A stretch of 42,149 nt of DNA, from positions 1 to 42,149 of the forward strand of contig QWQG01000172.1 in assembly GCA_003670925.1 (NCBI GenBank), given 5' to 3'. Every line of letters begins with the position of its first letter. Position 1 is the stretch's first letter. Origin of the DNA: Planctomycetota bacterium (GTDB lineage: Bacteria > Planctomycetota > Planctomycetia > Planctomycetales > Planctomycetaceae). The position numbers and the translations under genes were made by a program. This document shows, piece after piece, positions 8,704-16,004 of the stretch. The notes below the pieces were generated by a model that saw only the letters and a program-made list of their open reading frames with translations, made no database searches and was not told where the DNA came from.

Positions 8704-9492
8704 TCAGGTGCTTGGCGAAAATCGTGTCACAGGAAGTCTGCACACATTCGTGGAAAAACCGTCGTCAGTCAATTCAATCACGCGATAGCCGGGCGGTTCC
8801 GCCACAAATGTCGGCTGACTGCCCGTAGGACTGAATTGCAATCCCGTGGCAGGCGTGGTGTAAATTTTTGCGTTACCAACCTGACTCCAGAACTCGTGAT
8901 GCACATGACCGCAGCAAACCAACTCAATCCGCCGTTCGGAATTAAATAATTCATGCAGCAACTCTTTGCCGGATAGTCCTATTCGATCCATCCAGAGACT
9001 GCCAATATCGACAGGCGGATGATGCATGAATAACGCGATTCGCGCTGGATTGATTGACTGAATCTGCTGGCGGATCCAATCAATCTGCGCAGCTTCGATT
9101 TTTCCCGGCACGGCACCGGGCACGTGCGTATCAACCCCAAGGCATAACCATTGTCCGGCACTGAATGAGAACGTTATACGATCCTGTCCCACACCACTGA
9201 CGCGATCTCCGAAGACCGATCTCAATCCCGCTCGATCATCATGATTTCCCGGCACCTGCCATAGCCGATCAAGCCACGGACTCAAAATCTGGCGGACCGC
9301 CTGATAACTCTCCGGCATCTCATCATGCGTATGATCCCCCGTGACAACCACATGCTCAAAGGTCTGGCCGGACTCACAGATATGCCGTACCACATCTGCC
9401 AGAAGTTCCCGCGTCGGGATTCCCTTCAGACACGCTTCCGGATCTTGGAACACATGCAGATCGGTAAGTTGCAAAATTCGCACTGTGACCAT
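8704..9492 (-). CDS. CpdA-like metallophosphoesterase (class III cyclic-nucleotide phosphodiesterase type)
   Basis: A 262-aa calcineurin-like phosphoesterase. All five metal-site blocks are present: D11 and H13 ('LTDLHVF'), D53 ('TGDHTHD'), N83-H84 ('PGNHDD'), H157 ('MHHPP') and H196/H198 ('CGHVHHE'). Length and block spacing fit the CpdA group, which hydrolyses 3',5'-cyclic nucleotides in E. coli. Relatives also act on other phosphodiesters, so the substrate is not proven. The protein appears cytoplasmic. It sits 191 nt downstream of murF and 15 nt upstream of the dipeptidase. The ATG at 9492 gives the normal N-terminus directly before the first metal block. Confidence 0.82.
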   Translation of the reverse strand: MVTVRILQLTDLHVFQDPEACLKGIPTRELLADVVRHICESGQTFEHVVVTGDHTHDEMPESYQAVRQILSPWLDRLWQVPGNHDDRAGLRSVFGDRVSGVGQDRITFSFSAGQWLCLGVDTHVPGAVPGKIEAAQIDWIRQQIQSINPARIALFMHHPPVDIGSLWMDRIGLSGKELLHELFNSERRIELVCCGHVHHEFWSQVGNAKIYTTPATGLQFSPTGSQPTFVAEPPGYRVIELTDDGFSTNVCRLPVTRFSPST

Positions 9493-9683
9493 GAATTCTG
9501 GGTCTTAAGCAGCGGTGAGTCTGTAGCTTCGGGTTCGCGGCAGAACTGGGCGACATTTTTGAGGTGTGCCCTGTGGCGTCCCCCACAAACGGAAAACTGG
9601 AGGTCTAACGTGCGATGGGCGCGTTTACAACTAGCAGCCCACATGACAAGGGTGAATTCTCCGCTGGGAGTGCAGTTGCGGTG

Positions 9684-11132
9684 CTATGCGGCCGAGCGGC
9701 GAGCCGGAATTTTAGAGCCGCACAACGCCGTCACAATACGTTCCATGCGCATGCTGCGGGAACCTTTGACGAGCACCGCGTCGCCGGGGTTAAGGATGCA
9801 GTCGAGCATGACGTTGAGATTGGCGATGTCGCGGAAGACTGAAAGGCGATTTAGAGAGACTCCGGCGGCAAGCGCCCCAGCGGCTACGGTGTCGGCAAAT
9901 TCGCCGTAGATCAAGGCGTGATCGATCTGCGTATTCGCCAACGCACGTCCGACTTCTCGATGGAATTGAATCGCCTGCGGACCGAGTTCCAGCATGTCAC
10001 CCAAGACGAGGATCCGTTTTCGGGCGGAGACGCAGTCGTTGAGCGTCTGAATTGCCGCGAGGACACTGGCTGGGCTGGCATTATAAGTTTCATCAATCAC
10101 AGTGTGCGGCTGCTGTTGCACGATTCGACCGCGTCCGGCGTCAGACTGATAGGTCGCGAGACTCTGAGCAATTTCGGACAGACTCAGCCCCGCCATCCGT
10201 CCTACGGCAATCGCGGCCACAGCTCCTATGACCAGATGCGCGCCACCTTGAAGCTGAAATGCTTGGCCATCCACATTGAACTGGCACCTGCCATCCCGGG
10301 AATGGATCGACGTCGCCCGAAAATCGGCGGCGGCGCGCGTTCCGAACAGCACAATATTCGCCGACGTAGATTGCGACATTGAGACGACGGCCGGATCGTC
10401 GGCGTTCAGGAACACGGTACCGCCTGCCGGCACTGCAGCCGGCAGCTCCATTTTTGTCTGACGAATTGCCTCTAGATCACCAAACGATTCAAGATGCGTC
10501 GGTGCCACACGCGTCACGACTGCAAATTCCGGGCGCACGATGTCGGCCAAAAAAGCGATGTCGCCAGTTTTTCCTGCTGCCATTTCGAGGACCGCAAAGT
10601 CATGCTCAGGTTGCAGTTGAAGTAGCGCGAGCGGCACCCCAAGTTCATTGTTGTAGTTGTGCTGACTCTGGACCCCGGAAAAGCGGGAACTCAAGACCTG
10701 CGTGAGCATTTGACGAGTGGTAGTTTTTCCGACGCTGCCGGTGACACCCACCACCAACGCACCCGATTGCTGACGATTCCAGCGTGCCAATTGCTGCAAT
10801 GCGATGACCGAATTGGCTACGCGGATCATACAACCGTCGGTTTCCGCAGAATCGAGCGCAGCCAAGGATGGCATCGCAAAAGTCGTTTTTCGCAGATTCA
10901 CAGAAGATGCAGCAGAGTCTGTCACGACGCAGGCGGCACCTCGCGCAATGGCCTCATCGGCGAACAGCACGCCATGCGTCCTATTTCCGCCGAGCGCGAA
11001 GAAGCAATTGTCGGCTGCGATCGTTCTCGAATCAATGCTGCCTCCCGTGATACGTTGCTGTCCATAGCTGGCGTCTGCGAGAACTCCCTGCGTGATGTGA
11101 GCCAATTGAAACACTGTGAGTGGAAACGTCAT
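9684..11132 (-). CDS. murF: UDP-N-acetylmuramoyl-tripeptide--D-alanyl-D-alanine ligase MurF
   Basis: MurF adds D-Ala-D-Ala to the UDP-MurNAc-tripeptide, completing the cytoplasmic peptidoglycan precursor. The 482-aa protein has an N-terminal substrate domain ('SIDSRTI', 'FFALGGNRTHG'), the ATP loop 'GSVGKTT' at 132-138, 'NYNNELGVPL', 'LEMAAGKTGDI', 'FLNADDP', and the C-terminal 'ETYNASPASV' and 'LGDMLELG' blocks. Its ATG overlaps the murE stop as ATGA, so the two are almost certainly co-translated. mraY, murD and ftsW, which usually follow, are absent; a metallophosphoesterase comes next. Its presence supports a normal peptidoglycan pathway in this organism. Confidence 0.96.
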   Translation of the reverse strand: MTFPLTVFQLAHITQGVLADASYGQQRITGGSIDSRTIAADNCFFALGGNRTHGVLFADEAIARGAACVVTDSAASSVNLRKTTFAMPSLAALDSAETDGCMIRVANSVIALQQLARWNRQQSGALVVGVTGSVGKTTTRQMLTQVLSSRFSGVQSQHNYNNELGVPLALLQLQPEHDFAVLEMAAGKTGDIAFLADIVRPEFAVVTRVAPTHLESFGDLEAIRQTKMELPAAVPAGGTVFLNADDPAVVSMSQSTSANIVLFGTRAAADFRATSIHSRDGRCQFNVDGQAFQLQGGAHLVIGAVAAIAVGRMAGLSLSEIAQSLATYQSDAGRGRIVQQQPHTVIDETYNASPASVLAAIQTLNDCVSARKRILVLGDMLELGPQAIQFHREVGRALANTQIDHALIYGEFADTVAAGALAAGVSLNRLSVFRDIANLNVMLDCILNPGDAVLVKGSRSMRMERIVTALCGSKIPARRSAA

Positions 11133-12637
11133 GCCGATTTTGCGCTCCGCTGTAATTCCGACTGCAGCGGTGCATCGGACAGGAGTTCCAAAAGAAGTCG
11201 GCGTGTTACACGGCGATCATCAAAACTGATGCGTCGATCTCTGATATGTTGAGTTTGTTCGTGTCCGCGTCCAGCAATGATGACGACATCGCCAGGTTGA
11301 GCGACTCGAAGCGCCGCTCGAATGCCGTGTTGGCGATCAACACACGTCAGCACTCGATCAGGCGAATTGAAACCAACAAGAATGTCAGCGATGATCTGGC
11401 CGGGAGGCTCGAATCTTGGATTATCGGACATCACGACAATTTCATCTGCGGCCTCAGCGGCTTGTGCCATGAGTGGCCGCTTGTGGCGGTCGCGATCACC
11501 CCCGGCGCCAAACGCCAGAATGACTTTGCCGGACGTTAATAGCCTTGCGGTCGCGATACAATGCGCGATGCCGTCCGGGGTGTGAGCATAATCGACAAAC
11601 ACGGCAAACGGTTGGCCGACATTCAGGCCTTCCATGCGACCTGGCACCTGCATCACGTGTTCTAGACCGGAGCGGATATCAGATGCTGAAACACCAGATT
11701 GTTCTGCGAGTGCAGCCGCGACTAATAAGTTCAATGCGTTGTGCCGACCGACCATCGCTGTCCGAATTTCGATGGAAGAACTGTCCAGCGAAAGGCGTAT
11801 GGACTGTCCTGCTGGTGAACACGAAAGTGTCTCGACACGCATGTTGGCATCAGCCGAAAATCCAAACGTGATGACATTGCGTTCCGCGATCAGGGTCTTT
11901 CGGATTGCCTGACACCCCGCGTCATCGATCCCAAGCAGAATCGGTTTGTCACACGCCAACAGGGACGCGATACGCAATTTGGCTGCACGATACTTGTCTG
12001 CATCCCCGTGATAATCGAAATGATCCCGAGTGATATTTGTAATGGCCGCCGCGGATAGTGTGAGTCCCGCACAACGTTGTTGATGAAGGGCGTGGCTGCT
12101 AATTTCCATCACACATTCCGTGACTTGATTGCGCGCCATCCGCCCTATGTAATGCGCGAGTTGTTCGGCATCGGGAGTTGTGAGCGATGGGTGTTCAGTC
12201 GTCCGACCGTCGAAGTATTCCAACGTCCCTAGCAAGCCGGTTGTTCGTCCTGCTGTTTCTAGAATTGAACGCAACAGCCATGTGGTGGTCGTCTTGCCGT
12301 TTGTGCCTGTCACGCCCGTGACATTGATCGCGCGCTGCGGGGACCCCAAACGTGCCATGCAGATTCTGGCGAACGCAAATCTTGTGTCTGCGACAACGCA
12401 TTGAGGCACGTTAATGTGTGACAGTGGCCGCTCAACAATCACACTGACCGCTCCCCCCGCAATCGCCGTGTCCAGATGTTGATGTCCGTCGCTTCTTGAT
12501 CCACGCAATGCCACGAAGACATCGCCCGGTTGAACCCGGCGGCTATCGCAACAAAACTGCGATGCGACGATATCACCGGTGCCGACAAAGCTGACGGCAC
12601 CGAGCGAAGCACGCAAACTAATGGATCTGACTTCCAT
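11129..12637 (-). CDS. murE: UDP-MurNAc-L-Ala-D-Glu--meso-2,6-diaminopimelate ligase MurE
   Basis: MurE adds the third residue of the peptidoglycan stem peptide. The 502-aa protein contains 'DSRRVQPGDVFVALRG' near the N-terminus, the ATP loop 'TGTNGKTTT' (about 110-118), 'SSHAL', 'YRAAKLRI' (the carbamylated-lysine region), 'DYAHTPDGI' and 'GAGGDRDRHKRP'. The specificity motif D-N-P-R at 405-408 is the form established for meso-diaminopimelate rather than lysine. ATG 12637 was chosen; a TTG three codons upstream (12646) is also possible and neither has a strong ribosome site. It heads the run murE-murF-phosphoesterase-dipeptidase. The 409-nt gap upstream is a divergent promoter region shared with the S1 gene. 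Confidence 0.96.
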   Translation of the reverse strand: MEVRSISLRASLGAVSFVGTGDIVASQFCCDSRRVQPGDVFVALRGSRSDGHQHLDTAIAGGAVSVIVERPLSHINVPQCVVADTRFAFARICMARLGSPQRAINVTGVTGTNGKTTTTWLLRSILETAGRTTGLLGTLEYFDGRTTEHPSLTTPDAEQLAHYIGRMARNQVTECVMEISSHALHQQRCAGLTLSAAAITNITRDHFDYHGDADKYRAAKLRIASLLACDKPILLGIDDAGCQAIRKTLIAERNVITFGFSADANMRVETLSCSPAGQSIRLSLDSSSIEIRTAMVGRHNALNLLVAAALAEQSGVSASDIRSGLEHVMQVPGRMEGLNVGQPFAVFVDYAHTPDGIAHCIATARLLTSGKVILAFGAGGDRDRHKRPLMAQAAEAADEIVVMSDNPRFEPPGQIIADILVGFNSPDRVLTCVDRQHGIRAALRVAQPGDVVIIAGRGHEQTQHIRDRRISFDDRRVTRRLLLELLSDAPLQSELQRSAKSA

Positions 12638-13046
12638 GTCAGCCAAGTTTGATCAGCCCGAATTGAGGAAAGGGAAAATTCGTCTGCGGGATTGTCTTCT
12701 GCTTTGAAAAGTCGGTCAATTGCAGTTTGAGCGGCTAGGAACATCGCTAACAATGGCAATTCTTTCCAATTTTGATGATAAAGAGCTTATGAAATCTGAA
12801 GCACATGGGCTCCCACGCTTGGCGAAGCCGTCCGTGTTTGGATATCCTTCGGATCGGCAGGATGTGGTGGCCTGTGCATTTTGAATGCACAAGTCAACGT
12901 GTCAGCCTTCTTGGGACGTGCGTTCCCGGAAGAAAAATTGTGAAATTGTCCTCAGAGTTTGAAGTCAGACGGGCTTCTGGGGAATTCTGATTGGTCTCAG
13001 TTGTGACGATGTTCCAGCTTGACCGGCTCTGACAGGACCAGATGAG
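12638..13046. other. Divergent promoter/leader region between murE and the S1-domain gene
   Basis: No gene is seen. It must carry the promoters for murE (left) and the S1 protein (right), but I could not pick a convincing -35/-10 pair for either. The half nearest the S1 gene has two hairpins. One is a perfect 8-bp stem at 12873-12891. The other is an imperfect one at 12908-12934, with GGGA/TCCC extended by TTCTT/AAGAA across a two-base bulge. A ribosome site AGGA (13034-13037) precedes ATG 13047. Confidence 0.5.
12873..12891. repeat. Inverted repeat in the S1-gene leader
   Basis: TGTGCATT (12873-12880) and AATGCACA (12884-12891) are exact reverse complements separated by TTG. It could be an operator for a dimeric repressor or an RNA hairpin in the 5' leader. 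The tight 3-nt loop and the second hairpin just downstream slightly favour RNA. Confidence 0.5.
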
Positions 13047-14795
13047 ATGACAACGGATCCACAGCAACCAGAATCCCATTCCCCTACAGCATTTTCGGAT
13101 GTTCCTGCCGCGATGGCCGCGCCAGCATCGGAGACAGGGGCCCAGCCTGAGGCAACAACGTCGCCGGAGACTGTCACTTCAGCCGTTCCCATCGCAGAAA
13201 CCGGAGGCGCACCGGGCGCCACAATGCAGCCGCAGATTGAAACAATGCAGCCGCAGATTGAAACAATGCAGCCGCAGATTGAAACAATGCAGCCGCAGAT
13301 TGAAACAACGCAGCCGCAGATTGAAACAACGCAGCCGCAGATTGAAACAATGCAGCCGCCGGAAGCAAAAATATTCGCGCAGGCAGATGCCGCGATGTTA
13401 GCCGAGGGGGGGGCGATCACACGCGTACGCGAGAAAATGGCGGCCGCATCTGAAACACAGCCACAACAACCGGAACATGTGACTCCGCGCCAAACGCAGG
13501 GCCACAAACCGGCTGCGATTGAAATCCCGACAGCGGAGGCTCTGGACGCAGAGGTGGAAGCAGAAATCTCTGCGGCACTTTCTGATAATGCAGGGGCAAT
13601 GCCAGAGGCTGTCATTATTCCGGGTGGCGAAACGGATAATGACGGGGATCCCAAAACTGTCGTCCAAGGAACTAAGGTTCGCGGAACGGTTCAGGCTATC
13701 CACGGCGGCGAAGTTTTTCTGGATGCCGGACTGCGACACAACGTGGTGCTGTCTCTTACGCAGTTTCCAAACGACAAGCATCCTAACGTGGGTGACCAAC
13801 TGGATGTCATCATTGATGCCAAAGATGCAGATGGACTCATTAAAGGTCGCATTCCACGTGCGCGGCATCGCGCTGGTGGCAACTGGGATTCACTGGCTGT
13901 CGGTCAAGTTGTCGATTGCCATGTCTCTGCCGTGAACAAGGGCGGCCTGCAGGTAATGGTCAGTAACCTTCGCGCATTTCTCCCCGCAAGTCAGGTCGAA
14001 ATCGGTTTTGCGGGAAACCTCGAAAGTTTCATTGGTCAGAAACTCACCGTTCAAATCACAGAGGTGAACGCCAAGAAACGCAATTTGGTGGTGAGTCGTC
14101 GAGCGTTGCTGCAAGCGGAACGAACCGAAGGGGAAGGGGAATTCTGGGCGAAGGTCGAAGTGGGACAGGATCACAGCGGCACAGTCAAGACGCTCAAAGA
14201 TTACGGCGCGTTTATTAATATCGGTCCCGTCGATGGCTTCTTGCATATTGGCGAAATCAGTTGGATGCGGATTAATCATCCCAAAGACGCGTTGACCGAA
14301 GGACAACAGGTTGACGTCAAGATCCTAAAACTGGATCTGGAGAAGAAACGGATCAGTCTCGGTATGAAGCAACTGGCTCAAAACCCATGGAGCAGCGCCA
14401 CCGAACGTTACGCAGTCCAAAGCACCGTGTCGGGGACAGTGACACGGATTACCGAATTCGGGGCGTTTATCGAACTGGAACCTGGTTTGGAAGGTATGGT
14501 GCACATCAGTGAGCTTGCGTGGCGACGTGTGGGCAGTGTGGGTGAAGTGCTAAAAGTCGGTGAAGCCCATGACTTTCAAGTGGTTGAAGTAGACTCGAAA
14601 CGCAAACGGGTTTCGTTGTCGCTAAAGGCATTGGAAAAACGACCCGAACCGCCACAAACTGAACGCCAGCGGACCCCTGAGCCAGAAGCACCACCTGAAC
14701 CAAAACGTCCACGCAACGAAAATCTGCGAGGAGGCACAGGGAAGCCCGGCAGTGGTCGGGGAATGTTCGGCAATCCTTCGGATTTCACAGGGTAG
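13047..14795 (+). CDS. S1 RNA-binding protein: four S1 domains with a heptad-repeat N-terminal tail
   Basis: A 582-aa protein with four OB-fold S1 domains at about 208-275, 283-355, 369-443 and 455-528. The last two match best ('GTVKTLKDYGAFINI', 'VDGFLHIGEISW'; 'GTVTRITEFGAFIEL', 'EGMVHISELAW'). S1 domains bind single-stranded RNA, as in ribosomal protein S1, which has six. Residues 1-200 are disordered-looking and Pro/Gln/Glu/Ala-rich, with a seven-residue unit TMQPQIE repeated six times and a degenerate seventh (59-107). The C-terminal tail is Pro/Glu-rich, then Gly/Arg-rich. It may be the main S1 or an accessory RNA-binding factor; bacteria of this phylum can carry several S1-type proteins. 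AGGA lies 9 nt before the ATG. The pseudokinase gene follows after 24 nt. Confidence 0.82.
   Translation: MTTDPQQPESHSPTAFSDVPAAMAAPASETGAQPEATTSPETVTSAVPIAETGGAPGATMQPQIETMQPQIETMQPQIETMQPQIETTQPQIETTQPQIETMQPPEAKIFAQADAAMLAEGGAITRVREKMAAASETQPQQPEHVTPRQTQGHKPAAIEIPTAEALDAEVEAEISAALSDNAGAMPEAVIIPGGETDNDGDPKTVVQGTKVRGTVQAIHGGEVFLDAGLRHNVVLSLTQFPNDKHPNVGDQLDVIIDAKDADGLIKGRIPRARHRAGGNWDSLAVGQVVDCHVSAVNKGGLQVMVSNLRAFLPASQVEIGFAGNLESFIGQKLTVQITEVNAKKRNLVVSRRALLQAERTEGEGEFWAKVEVGQDHSGTVKTLKDYGAFINIGPVDGFLHIGEISWMRINHPKDALTEGQQVDVKILKLDLEKKRISLGMKQLAQNPWSSATERYAVQSTVSGTVTRITEFGAFIELEPGLEGMVHISELAWRRVGSVGEVLKVGEAHDFQVVEVDSKRKRVSLSLKALEKRPEPPQTERQRTPEPEAPPEPKRPRNENLRGGTGKPGSGRGMFGNPSDFTG
13221..13367 (+). 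repeat. 21-bp tandem repeat (six copies plus a degenerate seventh) inside the S1 gene
   Basis: The unit ACAATGCAGCCGCAGATTGA plus a final A (21 bp) is repeated without a break from 13221 to 13346; copies 5 and 6 have ACG in place of ATG. Copy 7 (13347-13367) diverges in its second half. The unit is a multiple of three, so gain or loss of copies keeps the reading frame and changes only the length of the tail (TMQPQIE per copy). Near-identity at DNA level suggests recent expansion. Confidence 0.97.
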
Positions 14796-14819
14796 GCGTC
14801 GCAGCTCGGTGAGACAACT

Positions 14820-15797
14820 TTGGTGACCGACTTCGACCTGAGTGATTTCGAGATCAGTCGCGAACTGCGTTCCATGCCCGCGCGACGGGTGGTAACAGCA
14901 ACGCGGCGTGACACGAGTGAAACAGTCCAGCTGACCGTGTTTTCCGGGGAGATTTCGCAGCGTGCGGAGTTTCGTCGTGCGATCAAGATGGATCGCACAA
15001 TGCTGGCCATGCTCCAGCATCAGTCAATCTTGAAGTTGCTGGGCTACGGGGAGTCCGGCGGTGTTCTGTTTCTGGCGATGGAATCGAGTGATTCTGTGAC
15101 GTTGTCGGAACAACTCACAAAGGGTCGCTCTTTCTCTTCAGAAGACATGATTGAGATTGGCTGGCAGGTGTGTTCCGCCCTCCAGTTGGCGCACAATCTG
15201 GGACTGGCGCACGGCGGGTTGTCAACGGAAAGCATACTGCTTTCTGACAAACTGCAAGTGACGGTGATCGATTTTGGAGTTGCTCGATGGCTGCGAGCTG
15301 CAGCGGCAGATAATTCCGCGAATTTGGGCCCCGCAGTAGTCACAGTCAGTGCCCTTGCATCGCGGGAAGACATCGAACGGGATCTGCGAGATTTCGCCAG
15401 TCTACTGAATCGACTGCTGCAGGCGTGTCATGCCGAAGAAGACCCTGAAACTGGCAAAGTGACGACCCGCGTGATGCTGGAACGGTTGCTCGTGAGATTT
15501 GAATCAACCGGCGCTTCCGGTGGCCCACAAAGACCGTGGAGTGCGCGGGAGTTTCAGGGAAGATTGGGTGAGATCCTGATTGGGACGGGCGATGATTCAA
15601 TGCCACTGGTTGATCACCGTAACGCGGCCACCACGTCGCGACGTTCAATTGTGGTGGAGTTGTTTGAGCCACCTGAATCATCTCTGCACGCAGACACGGC
15701 GGAACATGCACCGGCAACTTTTGCTTGGCGAAGGCAAATTTTGCCGATTGTCGCGGTCTGCGTAGGTCTGATTGTCCTGTGGTTGCTTGCCGGTTAA
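14820..15797 (+). CDS. Membrane-anchored Ser/Thr protein pseudokinase
   Basis: A 325-aa protein with a kinase-like domain (about 5-260) and one C-terminal membrane helix (about 307-324, 'ILPIVAVCVGLIVLWLLAG'). The fold is recognisable: 'LQHQSILKLLGYGESGGVLFLAME' (hinge region), 'LAHNLGLAHGGLSTESILL' (catalytic-loop position) and 'VIDFGVARWL' (DFG). Key residues are missing. The ATP-anchoring lysine position reads T39 ('VQLTVF'). The HRD motif is HGG (131-133), so the catalytic Asp is Gly. The loop Asn is Ser138. DFG (151-153) is kept. It probably cannot phosphorylate and may act as a binding scaffold. Start is TTG 14820 or GTG 14823; GGTGAG at 14808-14813 suits either. It is 24 nt after the S1 gene, hence likely one operon. 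Confidence 0.75.
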   Translation: MVTDFDLSDFEISRELRSMPARRVVTATRRDTSETVQLTVFSGEISQRAEFRRAIKMDRTMLAMLQHQSILKLLGYGESGGVLFLAMESSDSVTLSEQLTKGRSFSSEDMIEIGWQVCSALQLAHNLGLAHGGLSTESILLSDKLQVTVIDFGVARWLRAAAADNSANLGPAVVTVSALASREDIERDLRDFASLLNRLLQACHAEEDPETGKVTTRVMLERLLVRFESTGASGGPQRPWSAREFQGRLGEILIGTGDDSMPLVDHRNAATTSRRSIVVELFEPPESSLHADTAEHAPATFAWRRQILPIVAVCVGLIVLWLLAG

Positions 15798-15910
15798 TTG
15801 TGGTCAGCGGCGAAAGTGGCCGATCAGCATTTCGCATGTTTGTCCGAATGTGAATTGCATCCAAACTTGAGTCAATTTCCAATTTTCTTGCAGGCCTTCA
15901 GCGCGTAATC

Positions 15911-15997
15911 TCCTCGGATCTCACCTTCCGACGGGATATCTCTCTGGCATTCGCCCGGAGCCTGTCGTCTCCTGAATCCTCTCTGTCTCTCCGAGGA
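15911..15997 (+). promoter_or_regulatory. Leader with a possible anti-Shine-Dalgarno pairing
   Basis: TCCTCGGA (15911-15918) is exactly complementary to TCCGAGGA (15990-15997). The latter contains the ribosome-binding site GAGGA, 7 nt before ATG 16005. The 71 nt in between are rich in C and T, so would compete little for pairing. If transcribed together, the leader could hide the ribosome site of the secreted Met/Cys-rich protein. Confidence 0.35.
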
Positions 15998-16004
15998 AAC
16001 CTAT

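Noticed and set aside
13221-13367. A CRISPR-like array
   Set aside because: The units abut with no spacers, are in frame within a gene, and no cas genes are present.
12965-13654. A 229-codon minus-strand frame opposite the S1 N-terminus
   Set aside because: Its 'VSICGCI' repeats are only the reverse reading of the 21-bp repeat; it is a low-complexity shadow.
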